Source: Sacculina carcini
Taxonomy: Eukaryota > Arthropoda > Thecostraca > Sacculinidae
Length of the DNA: 64,000 nucleotides
NCBI GenBank assembly: GCA_916048095.2
Contig: OU696582.1
Span: forward strand, 6,810,270-6,874,269
Reading direction: 5' to 3'
A model generated the notes under the pieces. It made no database searches. It saw only the letters and a list, made by a program, of their open reading frames with translations, and was not told the origin of the DNA. The position numbers were made by a program, and so were the translations under genes. Shown here in pieces: positions 44,007-56,976 of this stretch. Position 1 is the first letter of the stretch. Each line of letters begins with the position of its first letter.

Positions 44007-46252
44007 TTTTTAATGACAAATTTTATTATATAGCAAACAAACATACATAAACATGAACATGAACAATCATTATAAACAAACAGCAGCAGCATTGCCGCGT
44101 ACCACCGCCAGGCTCACACGCTGTCGCAGCCAGGCGGTCTCCCGTGCCTCTCCAGATCGTTTCCTCATCCGACGACCGAGCGCAGTCGGCAACTCGCTGA
44201 AGGCGACCCCAACAACTCCCGTCGTTTCTACAGCGAGAGGGACGAATTCGTAATGACGGCTGAGAGCGGCGTATTTTCTGCGTTTGCGCTCCTCGGCCGC
44301 TTGAGCGGCAGCCCCCGGACTCAAAGCACACTCAACCAGATGTGAGAACAGCCGAAAAACCACGTCTTCCAAGGCGCGGTGGCGTGGCAAACGACCAGGA
44401 TCACGGTGACAAGACAGGCTGTGGTGTCCAAATGTGTCCGTCGTGACGCCGCACCGGCACCTGTGCGGTTGCTGTACGGGCGCTCCCAGTCGGAGCGCCA
44501 CGCCGATCCTAACGGCATCGTCAGGCAGCAACAAACCCAGGCTAGCCACCGGCAACGCGTACAACCAGGTACCGCATATGCTAGCAATCTAGAATATGCT
44601 AGCCCCGCATGGGCTAGCAATCTCGCAACACGCCACACAAACACACTTCAAACACTTCAAAACACCGCACTCAGAACAATCACAGGATGCACAGCTACCA
44701 CACCAGCAGACCACCTTCATCACGAAACCAAAATACTCAAACTGACCCACCACCTAGACATGAGAGGCACACAAACACTCGCAGCAGCAGTCACCAACAC
44801 AGCACATCCACTACATCACCTCACAACACAAGACAACACAGACAGAAACATAAAAACAACACCAAGCACACTTTACCACAGACAAATTTTCACATCACTT
44901 CCACCAGCTCCCCCACGCACATCAATCAAGAAACACATACACACAGAGATCGCACGGAAAGCCATACACTCACTACAACACAATACACTCCTACAAAGAC
45001 ACCCACCGCACATACACAAATCAGAAAACACACTCACAAGGGAATACAAGGTGCATCTGGCCAGGTTGAGATGCGGTCATCATCCTGCCCTTCTGTCATA
45101 TCAGAAAAGGTTGAATGACTCAATCGATGACACCTGTCCAGATTGCAATTCAGCACCACACACCATCACACACATCATGCAACACTGCACAGCACACACA
45201 CACAACTCAGACGCCAACACAAAATAAATTCAGTCAGAGACCTGTGGAACAACCCGGTCGGTGCCGTGTCTTTCCTCAGGAGCTCGAGGTTGCTCGGCCA
45301 GACAACCTGAGGAACAACAACAACAACCAGGCACCGCTGTGCGGGGCGGCGGCAGCGAGAAGTCTGGCACGGTCCACCTGGTTCGACTGGGACAGCAAGC
45401 GCTGATATCGACAGGTGGATGCTAGCTCGTCTAGGCGACGCTGGTTGAGTGGCACATCGATGCTTAATTCGGGACACCGGTGTTCTCTAAAGGTGCTGAT
45501 GGCGGACACCAGGAAAGCTGGTCTGTCGCTGCTGTCACAGCTGTTGATAAGACTTACCAGCCTTCTGGTGGCCTCCAGGGAGGATATGTGTGCAGGAAGA
45601 GACACATCCACGAGACGCCGCGCACCGATGCCCCCCAGGCGCACGGGTAGTGACGCCTGGATCCAACTCGCTTCACTTAGCTGCACGTTGCAACTGCGGG
45701 ATATTGCGGCACGTAACAAATCATCGATTTGTGTTAAATCATCTTTCGCCGAGTAGACGGGTGCAGCTCTCAACAAGTAAGTGGCCCGTGGCACAGACGC
45801 ATACCGAGCCAGAAAAAACAGTGCCGCATGACTGCCAATATCAGCTGTTCTGTCAATGAGCAGTTGCGTCGTTGTCTTGATGGTTGCAAGGGCTTCGCTG
45901 ATGCCGCCATCCTGAATGGGCGCACCGAGCAGCGTCATAAGTGGCAGCGGGATTGACTTGGCGGCGCGGAGCAGATTTACCGTCTCAGTATATGCGGTAC
46001 TTGCAGGGTCAGAGTCCACACTGCCCTTTTCGTTGCGATGATAAAACTCCTCGCCTTCAACGAGGTGCTGGTTGGTGGTAGATGGTGCCAGGCAGATGCG
46101 TTCGCACTTTGTCTGATTAAGCTCTAATCCGATCATTCGGAGAGCCGGTATGGGACGCGCTACGTCGGCAGCGACAACATCTGCTGGTCCCCCGAGTGTT
46201 GCGTCATCTAGGTACCACAAGTTGAGTGGTGCCTCCACCATCCTTGCCACAG
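44007..46252 (-). mobile_element. Non-LTR retrotransposon 3' half (YLDD reverse transcriptase), truncated
   Basis: Minus-strand frame from about 46250 to 45320 shows the end of a reverse transcriptase palm with YLDDATLGG (about 46195-46218), then KTTTQLLI, LPVRLGGIGARR and PHSGAWL. After an insertion (44576-45323) it resumes with LYALPVASLG, RCRCGV and HHSLSCHRDPGRLPRHRAL, and ends with FVPLAVETTGVVG and VSLAVVRGNAA. In this family a nuclease-like segment normally stands between the RHRAL and AEERKRRKYA blocks. Here they are nearly adjacent, so that part is deleted. AATAAA and an oligo-A stretch (44007-44014 as T on +) close the 3' end. The 5' part is replaced by viral sequence at 46253. Confidence 0.85.
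44576..45323 (+). mobile_element. Jockey-like retrotransposon 3' end nested in the RT element
   Basis: The plus-strand frame ending at 45227 has the polymerase C-terminal block LEYASPAWASN, LQTLQNTALRTITG, KVHLARLRCGHHP and a CPDC-x8-H-x3-H knuckle. A 3' UTR follows and ends in (AAC)n. It is flanked by a 14-bp target duplication CAACCAGGYACCGC at 44562-44575 and 45324-45337 (one mismatch). It splits the host frame between AWL and YALP, so it is younger than the host element. Confidence 0.93.
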
Positions 46253-47536
46253 GGTCATCGTCATTGATTGCTGACGAATATATGGAAAGACGCTTTTTGC
46301 AATGTTGCGTTCAGTCGAAGTTTGGTACAGCCTGATCTCCTGCGTTAGCTTACAGAAACATCTCGCGTTATCTATTTTGCCCTCCTTCTCCTTCATGATC
46401 GCTATCATGATCCGCCACTCATAAGGCACTCGTCCGTCTTCAATGCAACCAATCACTTCTTTCACCGACATGTTCTGTTCGCAAAGGTATTTGCTCAAGA
46501 CACGGCTTTCTCTACCCTTGCGCAGAGGAGCCCTGACACCGTAGATTGCGAAATGGGCAAGCCGGTCGAAATTTGTCACACAATCATCTCGGCCAGTACA
46601 TATGGCCTTATCGGTCAGTAACTCTGCCATGTCAGCAGTATAATCATAAGTCAAGTTTTGCTCCAAGATTACATACTCAAAATCCGCCGATGACCAGGCC
46701 CCCAGACCTGTTTCGAGCCACTTGTTCGTTCTCACTGACCGCTCGATGTCGGACCGTACACCAGGGATCAACACACACCGAGGCCACCGATTGTGACGGG
46801 AAAAGAAGGCGCGGCAGAAGACCTTTCTGAACATGTTCCTTGTGTCGAGGGCAGCTCGTTCATCAACATCAGGTGCCTCAGTCATGCGGAGGCGAAGGTC
46901 GGCGGCGGTGCTGAGGGAGTTGACAACTGGAAATCCAAAGGACTTCCAGAGCCCGCTCACCTCCAGCCGCAATTTCGCCTCGACATCTGTACTCACAGGT
47001 GCCATCATGTATCTAAACATATGGGTGTTGGTGATCCACTTCTCAACCCGCCGCATCTGACTGCTGAAAGTTAGCTTCATAACCTTTTCATGGTTCTCGA
47101 GTACGATTCCGATAGCGAACGAGGGAATCATCTTCCAAACGTGGGCGAACCTGTTAGCATGCATGATGAGATCACGCCGACCGGCTTCTAGGAACCTCAC
47201 GACTTCGGGGTACAGTTGATGAGTGCCGTACTTGTGGTACACATCCGCGATGCGGCTGTACAACAATGAGCCCTCGTGACTTTCCACCATTGACAAAACA
47301 CTGAGCCACATTGAGTATGTACCTAGGATCTTACGGGTGTGTGCACCTGTCTTCATCAACGAGACGACTACAACATCGCCGTAAAACTCGGCTTGTATCT
47401 TTAGATCTGACACTTTCCGATATGCCCCGACTCGCGCGCCAACTCGTCGATAAACGGTCGAGAACCACCGCTTCCAGCTGTTCCATCGTTCTATCTCGTC
47501 TGTCATCATCAAGCAGCCGATGCTGGACCGATCCAC
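46253..47536 (-). pseudogene. Viral L (RdRp) fragment, unit 0, truncated before motif A
   Basis: The frame opens at the shared DRSSIG block (47536) and runs through ESHEGSLLYSRIAD and the premotif KEKEGKIDNARC. It breaks off at SMTMT, where the host retrotransposon sequence begins. Catalytic motifs A to C are absent. The flanking sequence shows this is the edge of the array. Confidence 0.9.
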
Positions 47537-47546
47537 CTACCACTTT

Positions 47547-50500
47547 GTCGACATGAAATGTCGACAGTCGTCTTCTCTGAACACATAGTCAAGAGGAGCT
47601 TGGCCAGATTTGAGTCATCGCCGACGATCCACGACAACATGTCTGTGATTTGTTTTAACGATGACACCATCGACGTGCTGTCGATGATGGCGAGGTTAGA
47701 ACGTCGTGTACGCATGGCGGTCAATGATCCGATATACGGTTTGTGAGGTCCTCTGGTGCACAGTTTCTCTGCAGAGTTGGCGACAGTAATCAAGATCGAC
47801 CTACTCGGGTCAATTGACTCCGAGTCCCACCGGCCGAGACAACATTGATCGATAGTACAAGGCATGGTTATCCCTTCCATTACACGACCCCACGATGTCT
47901 CTCGAAGGGCGTGAGCAATGGTGTAGGAGCAACTAGAGGTAGGTGACAACAGCAGAGCTTCAATGCTCTGAGGGTTACTGTGGCTGAGTCGTGTCCTCAT
48001 GTATGTCATGAGTCCGTCATCCATCGTGGCAACCATTTGACGGAAGTCGGTCTCAGACACCTCTGCTCCTTCACTCCGCTCGATCGTTTGGCGTACAGTA
48101 CGTGAAGTACTGTACTGACCCACCACCTTATCACTGATTGCCACGTTAGACAGTTTAAAGAGGTGGGCCGCCACTCTTGGGTTGAACGGAGTGATGGAGA
48201 GAAGGTCACTGGTGAGCTCTTGGCGTTGGTGAGTCGACTGAATGGAGAATAGTCCTTTGATGTCTGGATTTTGGACGATGAGTGCAAGATCGTCTTTGAC
48301 GCGACGCCGAATCACGTTCTCCGCAGTATGCGGAACATTGAGGTTTAACGCATAAGGGTTTAGCAGTAACAATTCAAGGTCTCGTCTCGGTGAGGGTGTC
48401 AAGTCTATGAGTCTCGATATCGATGAAAACAGCTCTCTGTCCGTCAGGGAGACAAAGGTTAACCACGAGACGGTGTCAGTCAGCGCATCCGTCTTGCCCC
48501 TGTAGCGGAAGTCACTCAGGAGCATGATCGGGAGCCCCCCGACACACGCTGGTACTGACATCAGTGCGCAGACGTCGCTTTCAGACCACGAACTGCAAAA
48601 CTCATCGAACAATACATCAGCACACTCGATAAGTGTAAGCAAGTAGGCCGGATTCGGGAAATAATCCACACCAGCAACTGTTGCGCCGGATGAAAACAGT
48701 GAAGATATGCGGTTAGAAAAAGTACGAATTCCGTCATTGCTCTCGGAATTCACGCGAGAGGCCCGCTTTAACGCTGAGCTGACGGCGGCGCCCCTGAAAT
48801 GGTAGGCTTTGCTGTATTCAAACAGCACCGTCGACAGTCAGGTCTCGTCGGGCTTCAGCGTCATTCCGAGAAGCGCCGAACGGTTCGACAGACTCAACAC
48901 AAAGGCCGTGACAAAGTCCGACGCTGACTGGCCCAGGCGATCTAACACATGTGGCGCAGGAATTTCGATTACGATAACCTGGTTATCGCCCTGGCCCAGC
49001 AGCGTCGCTGTAGTACCTCGCTCCTCCGCGACGGCCAAGATGGTACACTGTGTGTGGAGAGTCCACCCCTTCTGCCGCATACCTTCCATCCACCGGGTAG
49101 GGGCTCTCCACACAACAGGACCATCTTCTGGCTCGTCTCCTCGAAACAATGGTGGCCTGAATCGATCCTGGAAGACGACCTTACAAAGGTAAGGAAAGAG
49201 CTGTGAAAACGCGAACACGCGGCGCAGTCCGAAAAGAGAGTCGAGCTCTGATAATATCGCTGCACATGAATCATGCGACATCGACAAGCACCACCTCGAA
49301 TAGTCCAGGCTGACGAACCCATATTTAGGCTCGTCAGCTCCGAAGGGTGCTGTCATTGTGCAGAGCGTGTCAAGTAAGACCTTCTCGGTCATCGTCATTG
49401 ATTGCTGACGAATATATGGAAAGACGCTTTTTGCAATGTTGCGTTCAGTCGAAGTTTGGTACAGCCTGATCTCCTGCGTTAGCTTACAGAAACATCTCGC
49501 GTTATCTATTTTGCCCTCCTTCTCCTTCATGATCGCTATCATGATCCGCCACTCATAAGGCACTCGTCCGTCTTCAATGCAACCAATCACTTCTTTCACC
49601 GACATGTTCTGTTCGCAAAGGTATTTGCTCAAGACACGGCTTTCTCTACCCTTGCGCAGAGGAGCCCTGACACCGTAGATTGCGAAATGGGCAAGCCGGT
49701 CGAAATTTGTCACACAATCATCTCGGCCAGTACATATGGCCTTATCGGTCAGTAACTCTGCCATGTCAGCATTATAATCATAAGTCAAGTTTTGCTCCGA
49801 TTACATACTCAAAATCCGCCGATGACCAGGCCCCCAGACCTGTTTCGAGCCACTTGTTCGTTATCACTGACCGCTCGATGTCGGACCGTACACCAGGGAT
49901 CAACACACACCGAGGCCACCGATTGTGACGGGAAAAGAAGGCGCGGCAGAAGACCTTTCTGAACATGTTCCTTGTGTCGAGGGCAGCTCGTTCATCAACA
50001 TCAGGTGCCTCAGTCATGCGGAGGCGAAGATCGGCGGCGGTGCTGAGGGAGTTGACAACTGGAAATCCAAAGGACTTCCAGAGCCCGCTCACCTCCAGCC
50101 GCAATTTCGCCTCGACATCTGTACTCACAGGTGCCATCATGTATCTAAACATATGGGTGTTGGTGATCCACTTCTCAACCCGCCGCATCTGACTGCTGAA
50201 AGTTAGCTTCATAACCTTTTCATGGTTCTCGAGTACGATTCCGATAGCGAACGAGGGAACCATCTTCCAAACGTGGGCGAACCTGTTAGCATGCATGATG
50301 AGATCACGCCGACCGGCTTCTAGGAACCTCACGACTTCGGGGTACAGTTGATGAGTGCCGTACTTGTGGTACACATCCGCGATGCGGCTGTACAACAATG
50401 AGCCCTCGTGACTTTCCACCATTGACAAAACACTGAGCCACATTGAGTATGTACCTAGGATCTTACGGGTGTGTGCACCTGTCTTCATCAACGAGACGAC

Positions 50501-50678
50501 TACAACATCGCCGTAAAACTCGGCTTGTATCTTTAGACCTGACACTTTCCGATATGCCCCGACTCGCGCGCCAACTCGTCGATAAACGGTCGAGAACCAC
50601 CGCTTCCAGCTGTTCCATCGTTCTATCTCGTCTGTCATCATCAAGCAGCCGATGCTGGACCGATCCACCTACCACTTT
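47547..50678 (-). pseudogene. Viral L (RdRp) copy, unit 1
   Basis: Broken in three places. A 2-bp deletion at about 49798 shifts the frame after FEYVI. A TGA at 48838-48840 interrupts the frame just after the LKPDET block. A short-type junction at 47547-47567 ends the unit. Between the lesions the premotif, motif A (SLDYSRW), motif B (MEGMRQKGWTL) and motif C (QGDNQ) remain readable. One residue differs from unit 5 (CAAIL against CAAIF). Confidence 0.9.
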
Positions 50679-53600
50679 GCGAGTCACTTTCGTTAGGTCT
50701 GAAATGTCGACAGTCGTCTTCTCTGAACACATAGTCAAGAGGAGCTTGGCCAGATTTGAGTCATCGTCGGCGATGTCTGTGACAACATGTCTGTGATTTG
50801 TTTTAACGATGACACCATCGACGTGCTGTCGATGATGGCGAGGTTAGAACGTCGTGTACGCATGGCGGTCAATGATCCGACATACGGTTTGTGAGGTCCT
50901 CTGGTGCACAGTTTCTCTGCAGAGTTGGCGACAGTAATCAAGATCGACCTACTCGGGTCAATTGACTCCGAGTCCCACCGGCCGAGACAACATTGATCGA
51001 TAGTACAAGGCATGGTTATCCCTTCCATTACACGACCCCACGATGTCTCTCGAAGGGCGTGAGCAATGGTGTAGGAGCAACTAGAGGTAGGTGACAACAG
51101 CAGAGCTTCAATGCTCTGAGGGTTACTGTGGCTGAGTCGTGTCCTCATGTATGTCATGAGTCCGTCATCCATCGTGGCAACCATTTGACGGAAGTCGGTC
51201 TCAGACACCTCTGCTCCTTCACTCTGCTCGATCGTTTGGCGTACAGTACGTGAAGTACTGTACTGACCCACCACCTTATCACTGAGTGCCACGTTAGACA
51301 GTTTAAAGAGGTGGGCCGCCACTCTTGGGTTGAACGGAGTGATGGAGAGAAGGTCACTGGTGAGCTCTTGGCGTTGGTGAGTCGACTGAATGGAGAATAG
51401 TCCTTTGATGTCTGGATTTTGGACGATGAGTGCAAGATCGTCTTTGACGCGACGCCGAATCACGTTCTCCGCAGTATGCGGAACATTGAGGTTTAACGCA
51501 TAAGGGTTTAGCAGTAACAATTCAAGGTCTCGTCTCGGTGAGGGTGTCAAGTCTATGAGTCTCGATATCGATGAAAACAGCTCTCTGTCCGTCAGGGAGA
51601 CAAAGGTTAACCACGAGACGGTGTCAGTCAGCGCATCCGTCTTGCCCCTGTAGCGGAAGTCACTCAGGAGCATGATCGGGAGCCCCCCGACACACGCTGG
51701 TACTGACATCAGTGCGCAGACGTCGCTTTCAGACCACGAACTGCAAAACTCATCGAACAATACATCAGCACACTCGATAAGTGTAAGCAAGTAGGCCGGA
51801 TTCGGGAAATAATCCACACCAGCAACTGTTGCGCCGGATGAAAACAGTGAAGATATGCGGTTAGAAAAAGTACGAATTCCGTCATTGCTCTCGGAATTCA
51901 CGCGAGAGGCCCGCTTTAACGCTGAGCTGACGGCGGCGCCCCTGAAATGGTAGGCTTTGCTGTATTCAAACAGCACCGTCGACAGCCAGGTCTCGTCGGG
52001 CTTCAGCGTCATTCCGAGAAGCGCCGAACGGTTCGACAGACTCAACACAAAGGCCGTGACAAAGTCCGACGCTGACTGGCCCAGGCGATCTAACACATGT
52101 GGCGCAGGAATTTCGATGACGATAACCTGGTTATCGCCCTGGCCCAGCAGCGTCGCTGTAGTACCTCGCTCCTCCGCGACGGCCAAGATGGTACACTGTG
52201 TGTGGAGAGTCCACCCCTTCTGCCGCATACCTTCCATCCACCGGGTAGGGGCTCTCCACACAACAGGACCATCTTCTGGCTCGTCTCCTCGAAACAATGG
52301 TGGCCTGAATCGATCCTGGAAGACGACCTTACAAAGGTAAGGAAAGAGTTGTGAAAACGCGAACACGCGGCGCAGTCCGAAAAGAGAGTCGAGCTCTGAG
52401 AATATCGCTGCACATGAATCATGCGACATCGACAAGCACCACCTCGAATAGTCCAGGCTGACGAACCCATATTTAGGCTCGTCAGCTCCGAAGGGTGCTG
52501 TCATCGTGCAGAGCGTGTCAAGTAAGACCTTCTCGGTCATCGTCATTGATTGCTGACGAATATATGGAAAGACGCTTTTTGCAATGTTGCGTTCAGTCGA
52601 AGTTTGGTACAGCCTGATCTCCTGCGTTAGCTTACATAAACATCTCGCGTTATCTATTTTGCCCTCCTTCTCCTTCATGATCGCTATCATGATCCGCCAC
52701 TCATAAGGCACTCGTCCGTCTTCAATGCAACCAATCACTTCTTTCACCGACATGTTCTGTTCGCAAAGGTATTTGCTCAAGACACGGCTTTCTCTACCCT
52801 TGCGCAGAGGAGCCCTGACACCGTAGATTGCGAAATGGGCAAGCCGGTCGAAATTTGTCACACAATCATCTCGGCCAGTACATATGGCCTTATCGGTCAG
52901 TAACTCTGCCATGTCAGCAGTATAATCATAAGTCAAGTTTTGCTCCAAGATTACATACTCAAAATCCGCCGATGACCAGGCCCCCAGACCTGTTTCGAGC
53001 CACTTGTTCGTTCTCACTGACCGCTCGATGTCGGACCGTACACCAGGGATCAACACACACCGAGGCCACCGATTGTGACGGGAAAAGAAGGCGCGGCAGA
53101 AGACCTTTCTGAACATGTTCCTTGTGTCGAGGGCAGCTCGTTCATCAACATCAGGTGCCTCAGTCATGCGGAGGCGAAGGTCGGCGGCGGTGCTGAGGGA
53201 GTTGACAACTGGAAATCCAAAGGACTTCCAGAGCCCGCTCACCTCCAGCCGCAATTTCGCCTCGACATCTGTACTCACAGGTGCCATCATGTATCTAAAC
53301 ATATGGGTGTTGGTGATCCACTTCTCAACCCGCCGCATCTGACTGCTGAAAGTTAGCTTCATAACCTTTTCATGGTTCTCGAGTACGATTCCGATAGCGA
53401 ACGAGGGAATCATCTTCCAAACGTGGGCGAACCTGTTAGCATGCATGATGAGATCACGCCGACCGGCTTCTAGGAACCTCACGACTTCGGGGTACAGTTG
53501 ATGAGTGCCGTACTTGTGGTACACATCCGCGATGCGGCTGTACAACAATGAGCCCTCGTGACTTTCCACCATTGACAAAACACTGAGCCACATTGAGTAT

Positions 53601-53828
53601 GTACCTAGGATCTTACGGGTGTGTGCACCTGTCTTCATCAACGAGACGACTACAACATCGCCGTAAAACTCGGCTTGTATCTTTAGATCTGACACTTTCC
53701 GATATGCCCCGACTCGCGCGCCAACTCGTCGATAAACGGTCGAGAACCACCGCTTCCAGCTGTTCCATCGTTCTATCTCGTCTGTCATCATCAAGCAGCC
53801 GATGCTGGACCGATCCACCTACCACTTT
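50679..53828 (-). pseudogene. Viral L (RdRp) copy, unit 2, longest open frame (1027 codons)
   Basis: The best preserved unit: one frame from 53818 to 50735. The N-terminal region includes ESHEGSLLYSRIAD (about 85-98). A basic premotif KEKEGKIDNARC lies at about 382-393, as in mononegavirus L proteins (KEREMK type), with a second conserved block ERNIAKSVFPYI. Motif A has Asp in SLDYSRW (about 454-460), motif B is MEGMRQKGWTL (about 528-538) and motif C is QGDNQ (about 560-564). The GDNQ signature belongs to Monjiviricetes L polymerases. An L protein has about 2,000 or more residues, so capping and methyltransferase regions are absent. The frame ends early in a short rearranged stretch (about 50764-50787). 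Chuvirus-like or other mononegavirus-like origin is undecided. Confidence 0.92.
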
Positions 53829-56800
53829 GCGAGTCACTTTCGTTAGGTCTGAAATGTCGACAGTCGTCTTCTCTGAACACATAGTCAAGAGGAGCTTGGC
53901 CAGATTTGAGTCATCGCCGACGATCCACGACAACATGTCTGTGATTTGTTTTAACGATGACACCATCGACGTGCTGTCGATGATGGCGAGGTTAGAACGT
54001 CGTGTACGCATGGCGGTCAATGATCCGATATACGGTTTGTGATGTCCTCTGGTGCACAGTTTCTCTGCAGAGTTGGCGACAGTAATCAAGATCGACCTAC
54101 TCGGGTCAATTGACTCCGAGTCCCACCGGCCGAGACAACATTGATCGATAGTACAAGGCATGGTTATCCCTTCCATTACACGACCCCACGATGTCTCTCG
54201 AAGGGCGTGAGCAATGGTGTAGGAGCAACTAGAGGTAGGTGACAACAGCAGAGCTTCAATGCTCTGAGGGTTACTGTGGCTGAGTCGTGTCCTCATGTAT
54301 GTCATGAGTCCGTCATCCATCGTGGCAACCATTTGACGGAAGTCGGTCTCAGACACCTCTGCTCCTTCACTCCGCTCGATCGTTTGGCGTACAGTACGTG
54401 AAGTACTGTACTGACCCACCACCTTATCACTGATTGCCACGTTAGACAGTTTAAAGAGGTGGGCCGCCACTCTTGGGTTGAACGGAGTGATGGAGAGAAG
54501 GTCACTGGTGAGCTCTTGGCGTTGGTGAGTCGACTGAATGGAGAATAGTCCTTTGATGTCTGGATTTTGAACGATGAGTGCAAGATCGTCTTTGACGCGA
54601 CGCCGAATCACGTTCTCCGCAGTATGCGGAACATTGAGGTTTAACGCATAAGGGTTTAGCAGTAACAATTCAAGGTCTCGTCTCGGTGAGGGTGTCAAGT
54701 CTATGAGTCTCGATATCGATGAAAACAGCTCTCTGTCCGTCAGGGAGACAAAGGTTAACCACGAGACGGTGTCAGTCAGCGCATCCGTCTTGCCCCTGTA
54801 GCGGAAGTCACTCAGGAGCATGATCGGGAGCCCCCCGACACACGCTGGTACTGACATCAGTGCGCAGACGTCGCTTTCAGACCACGAACTGCAAAACTCA
54901 TCGAACAATACATCAGCACACTCGATAAGTGTAAGCAAGTAGGCCGGATTCGGGAAATAATCCACACCAGCAACTGTTGCGCCGGATGAAAACAGTGAAG
55001 ATATGCGGTTAGAAAAAGTACGAATTCCGTCATTGCTCTCGGAATTCACGCGAGAGGCCCGCTTTAACGCTGAGCTGACGGCGGCGCCCCTGAAATGGTA
55101 GGCTTTGCTGTATTCAAACAGCACCGTCGACAGTCAGGTCTCGTCGGGCTTCAGCGTCATTCCGAGAAGCGCCGAACGGTTCGACAGACTCAACACAAAG
55201 GCCGTGACAAAGTCCGACGCTGACTGGCCCAGGCGATCTAACACATGTGGCGCAGGAATTTCGATTACGATAACCTGGTTATCGCCCTGGCCCAGCAGCG
55301 TCGCTGTAGTACCTCGCTCCTCCGCGACGGCCAAGATGGTACACTGTGTGTGGAGAGTCCACCCCTTCTGCCGCATACCTTCCATCCACCGGGTAGGGGC
55401 TCTCCACACAACAGGACCATCTTCTGGCTCGTCTCCTCGAAACAATGGTGGCCTGAATCGATCCTGGAAGACGACCTTACAAAGGTAAGGAAAGAGCTGT
55501 GAAAACGCGAACACGCGGCGCAGTCCGAAAAGAGAGTCGAGCTCTGAGAATATCGCTGCACATGAATCATGCGACATCGACAAGCACCACCTCGAATAGT
55601 CCAGGCTGACGAACCCATATTTAGGCTCGTCAGCTCCGAAGGGTGCTGTCATCGTGCAGAGCGTGTCAAGTAAGACCTTCTCGGTCATCGTCATTGATTG
55701 CTGACGAATATATGGAAAGACGCTTTTTGCAATGTTGCGTTCAGTCGAAGTTTGGTACAGCCTGATCTCCTGCGTTAGCTTACAGAAACATCTCGCGTTA
55801 TCTATTTTGCCCTCCTTCTCCTTCATGATCGCTATCATGATCCGCCACTCATAAGGCACTCGTCCGTCTTCAATGCAACCAATCACTTCTTTCACCGACA
55901 TGTTCTGTTCGCAAAGGTATTTGCTCAAGACACGGCTTTCTCTACCCTTGCGCAGAGGAGCCCTGACACCGTAGATTGCGAAATGGGCAAGCCGGTCGAA
56001 ATTTGTCACACAATCATCTCGGCCAGTACATATGGCCTTATCGGTCAGTAACTCTGCCATGTCAGCATTATAATCATAAGTCAAGTTTTGCTCCAAGATT
56101 ACATACTCAAAATCCGCCGATGACCAGGCCCCCAGACCTGTTTCGAGCCACTTGTTCGTTATCACTGACCGCTCGATGTCGGACCGTACACCAGGGATCA
56201 ACACACACCGAGGCCACCGATTGTGACGGGAAAAGAAGGCGCGGCAGAAGACCTTTCTGAACATGTTCCTTGTGTCGAGGGCAGCTCGTTCATCAACATC
56301 AGGTGCCTCAGTCATGCGGAGGCGAAGGTCGGCGGCGGTGCTGAGGGAGTTGACAACTGGAAATCCAAAGGACTTCCAGAGCCCGCTCACCTCCAGCCGC
56401 AATTTCGCCTCGACATCTGTACTCACAGGTGCCATCATGTATCTAAACATATGGGTGTTGGTGATCCACTTCTCAACCCGCCGCATCTGACTGCTGAAAG
56501 TTAGCTTCATAACCTTTTCATGGTTCTCGAGTACGATTCCGATAGCGAACGAGGGAATCATCTTCCAAACGTGGGCGAACCTGTTAGCATGCATGATGAG
56601 ATCACGCCGACCGGCTTCTAGGAACCTCACGACTTCGGGGTACAGTTGATGAGTGCCGTACTTGTGGTACACATCCGCGATGCGGCTGTACAACAATGAG
56701 CCCTCGTGACTTTCCACCATTGACAAAACACTGAGCCACATTGAGTATGTACCTAGGATCTTACGGGTGTGTGCACCTGTCTTCATCAACGAGACGACTA

Positions 56801-56976
56801 CAACATCGCCGTAAAACTCGGCTTGTATCTTTAGACCTGACACTTTCCGATATGCCCCGACTCGCGCGCCAACTCGTCGATAAACGGTCGAGAACCACCG
56901 CTTCCAGCTGTTCCATCGTTCTATCTCGTCTGTCATCATCAAGCAGCCGATGCTGGACCGATCCACCTACCACTTT
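53829..56976 (-). pseudogene. Viral L (RdRp) copy, unit 3
   Basis: Open from 56966 to the shared TGA at 55134-55136 (610 codons, including premotif and motifs A to C). After the stop it is open to the unit end and on across the junction into unit 2 in a different frame. Odd-unit markers: TGA, Asn in DYNAD, Ile in NVAISD. Confidence 0.9.

Noticed and set aside
44379-45227. A plus-strand cellular gene of 282 codons
   Set aside because: The first third is antisense to the host retroelement. The rest is the C-terminus of a jockey-like polymerase bounded by a target duplication.
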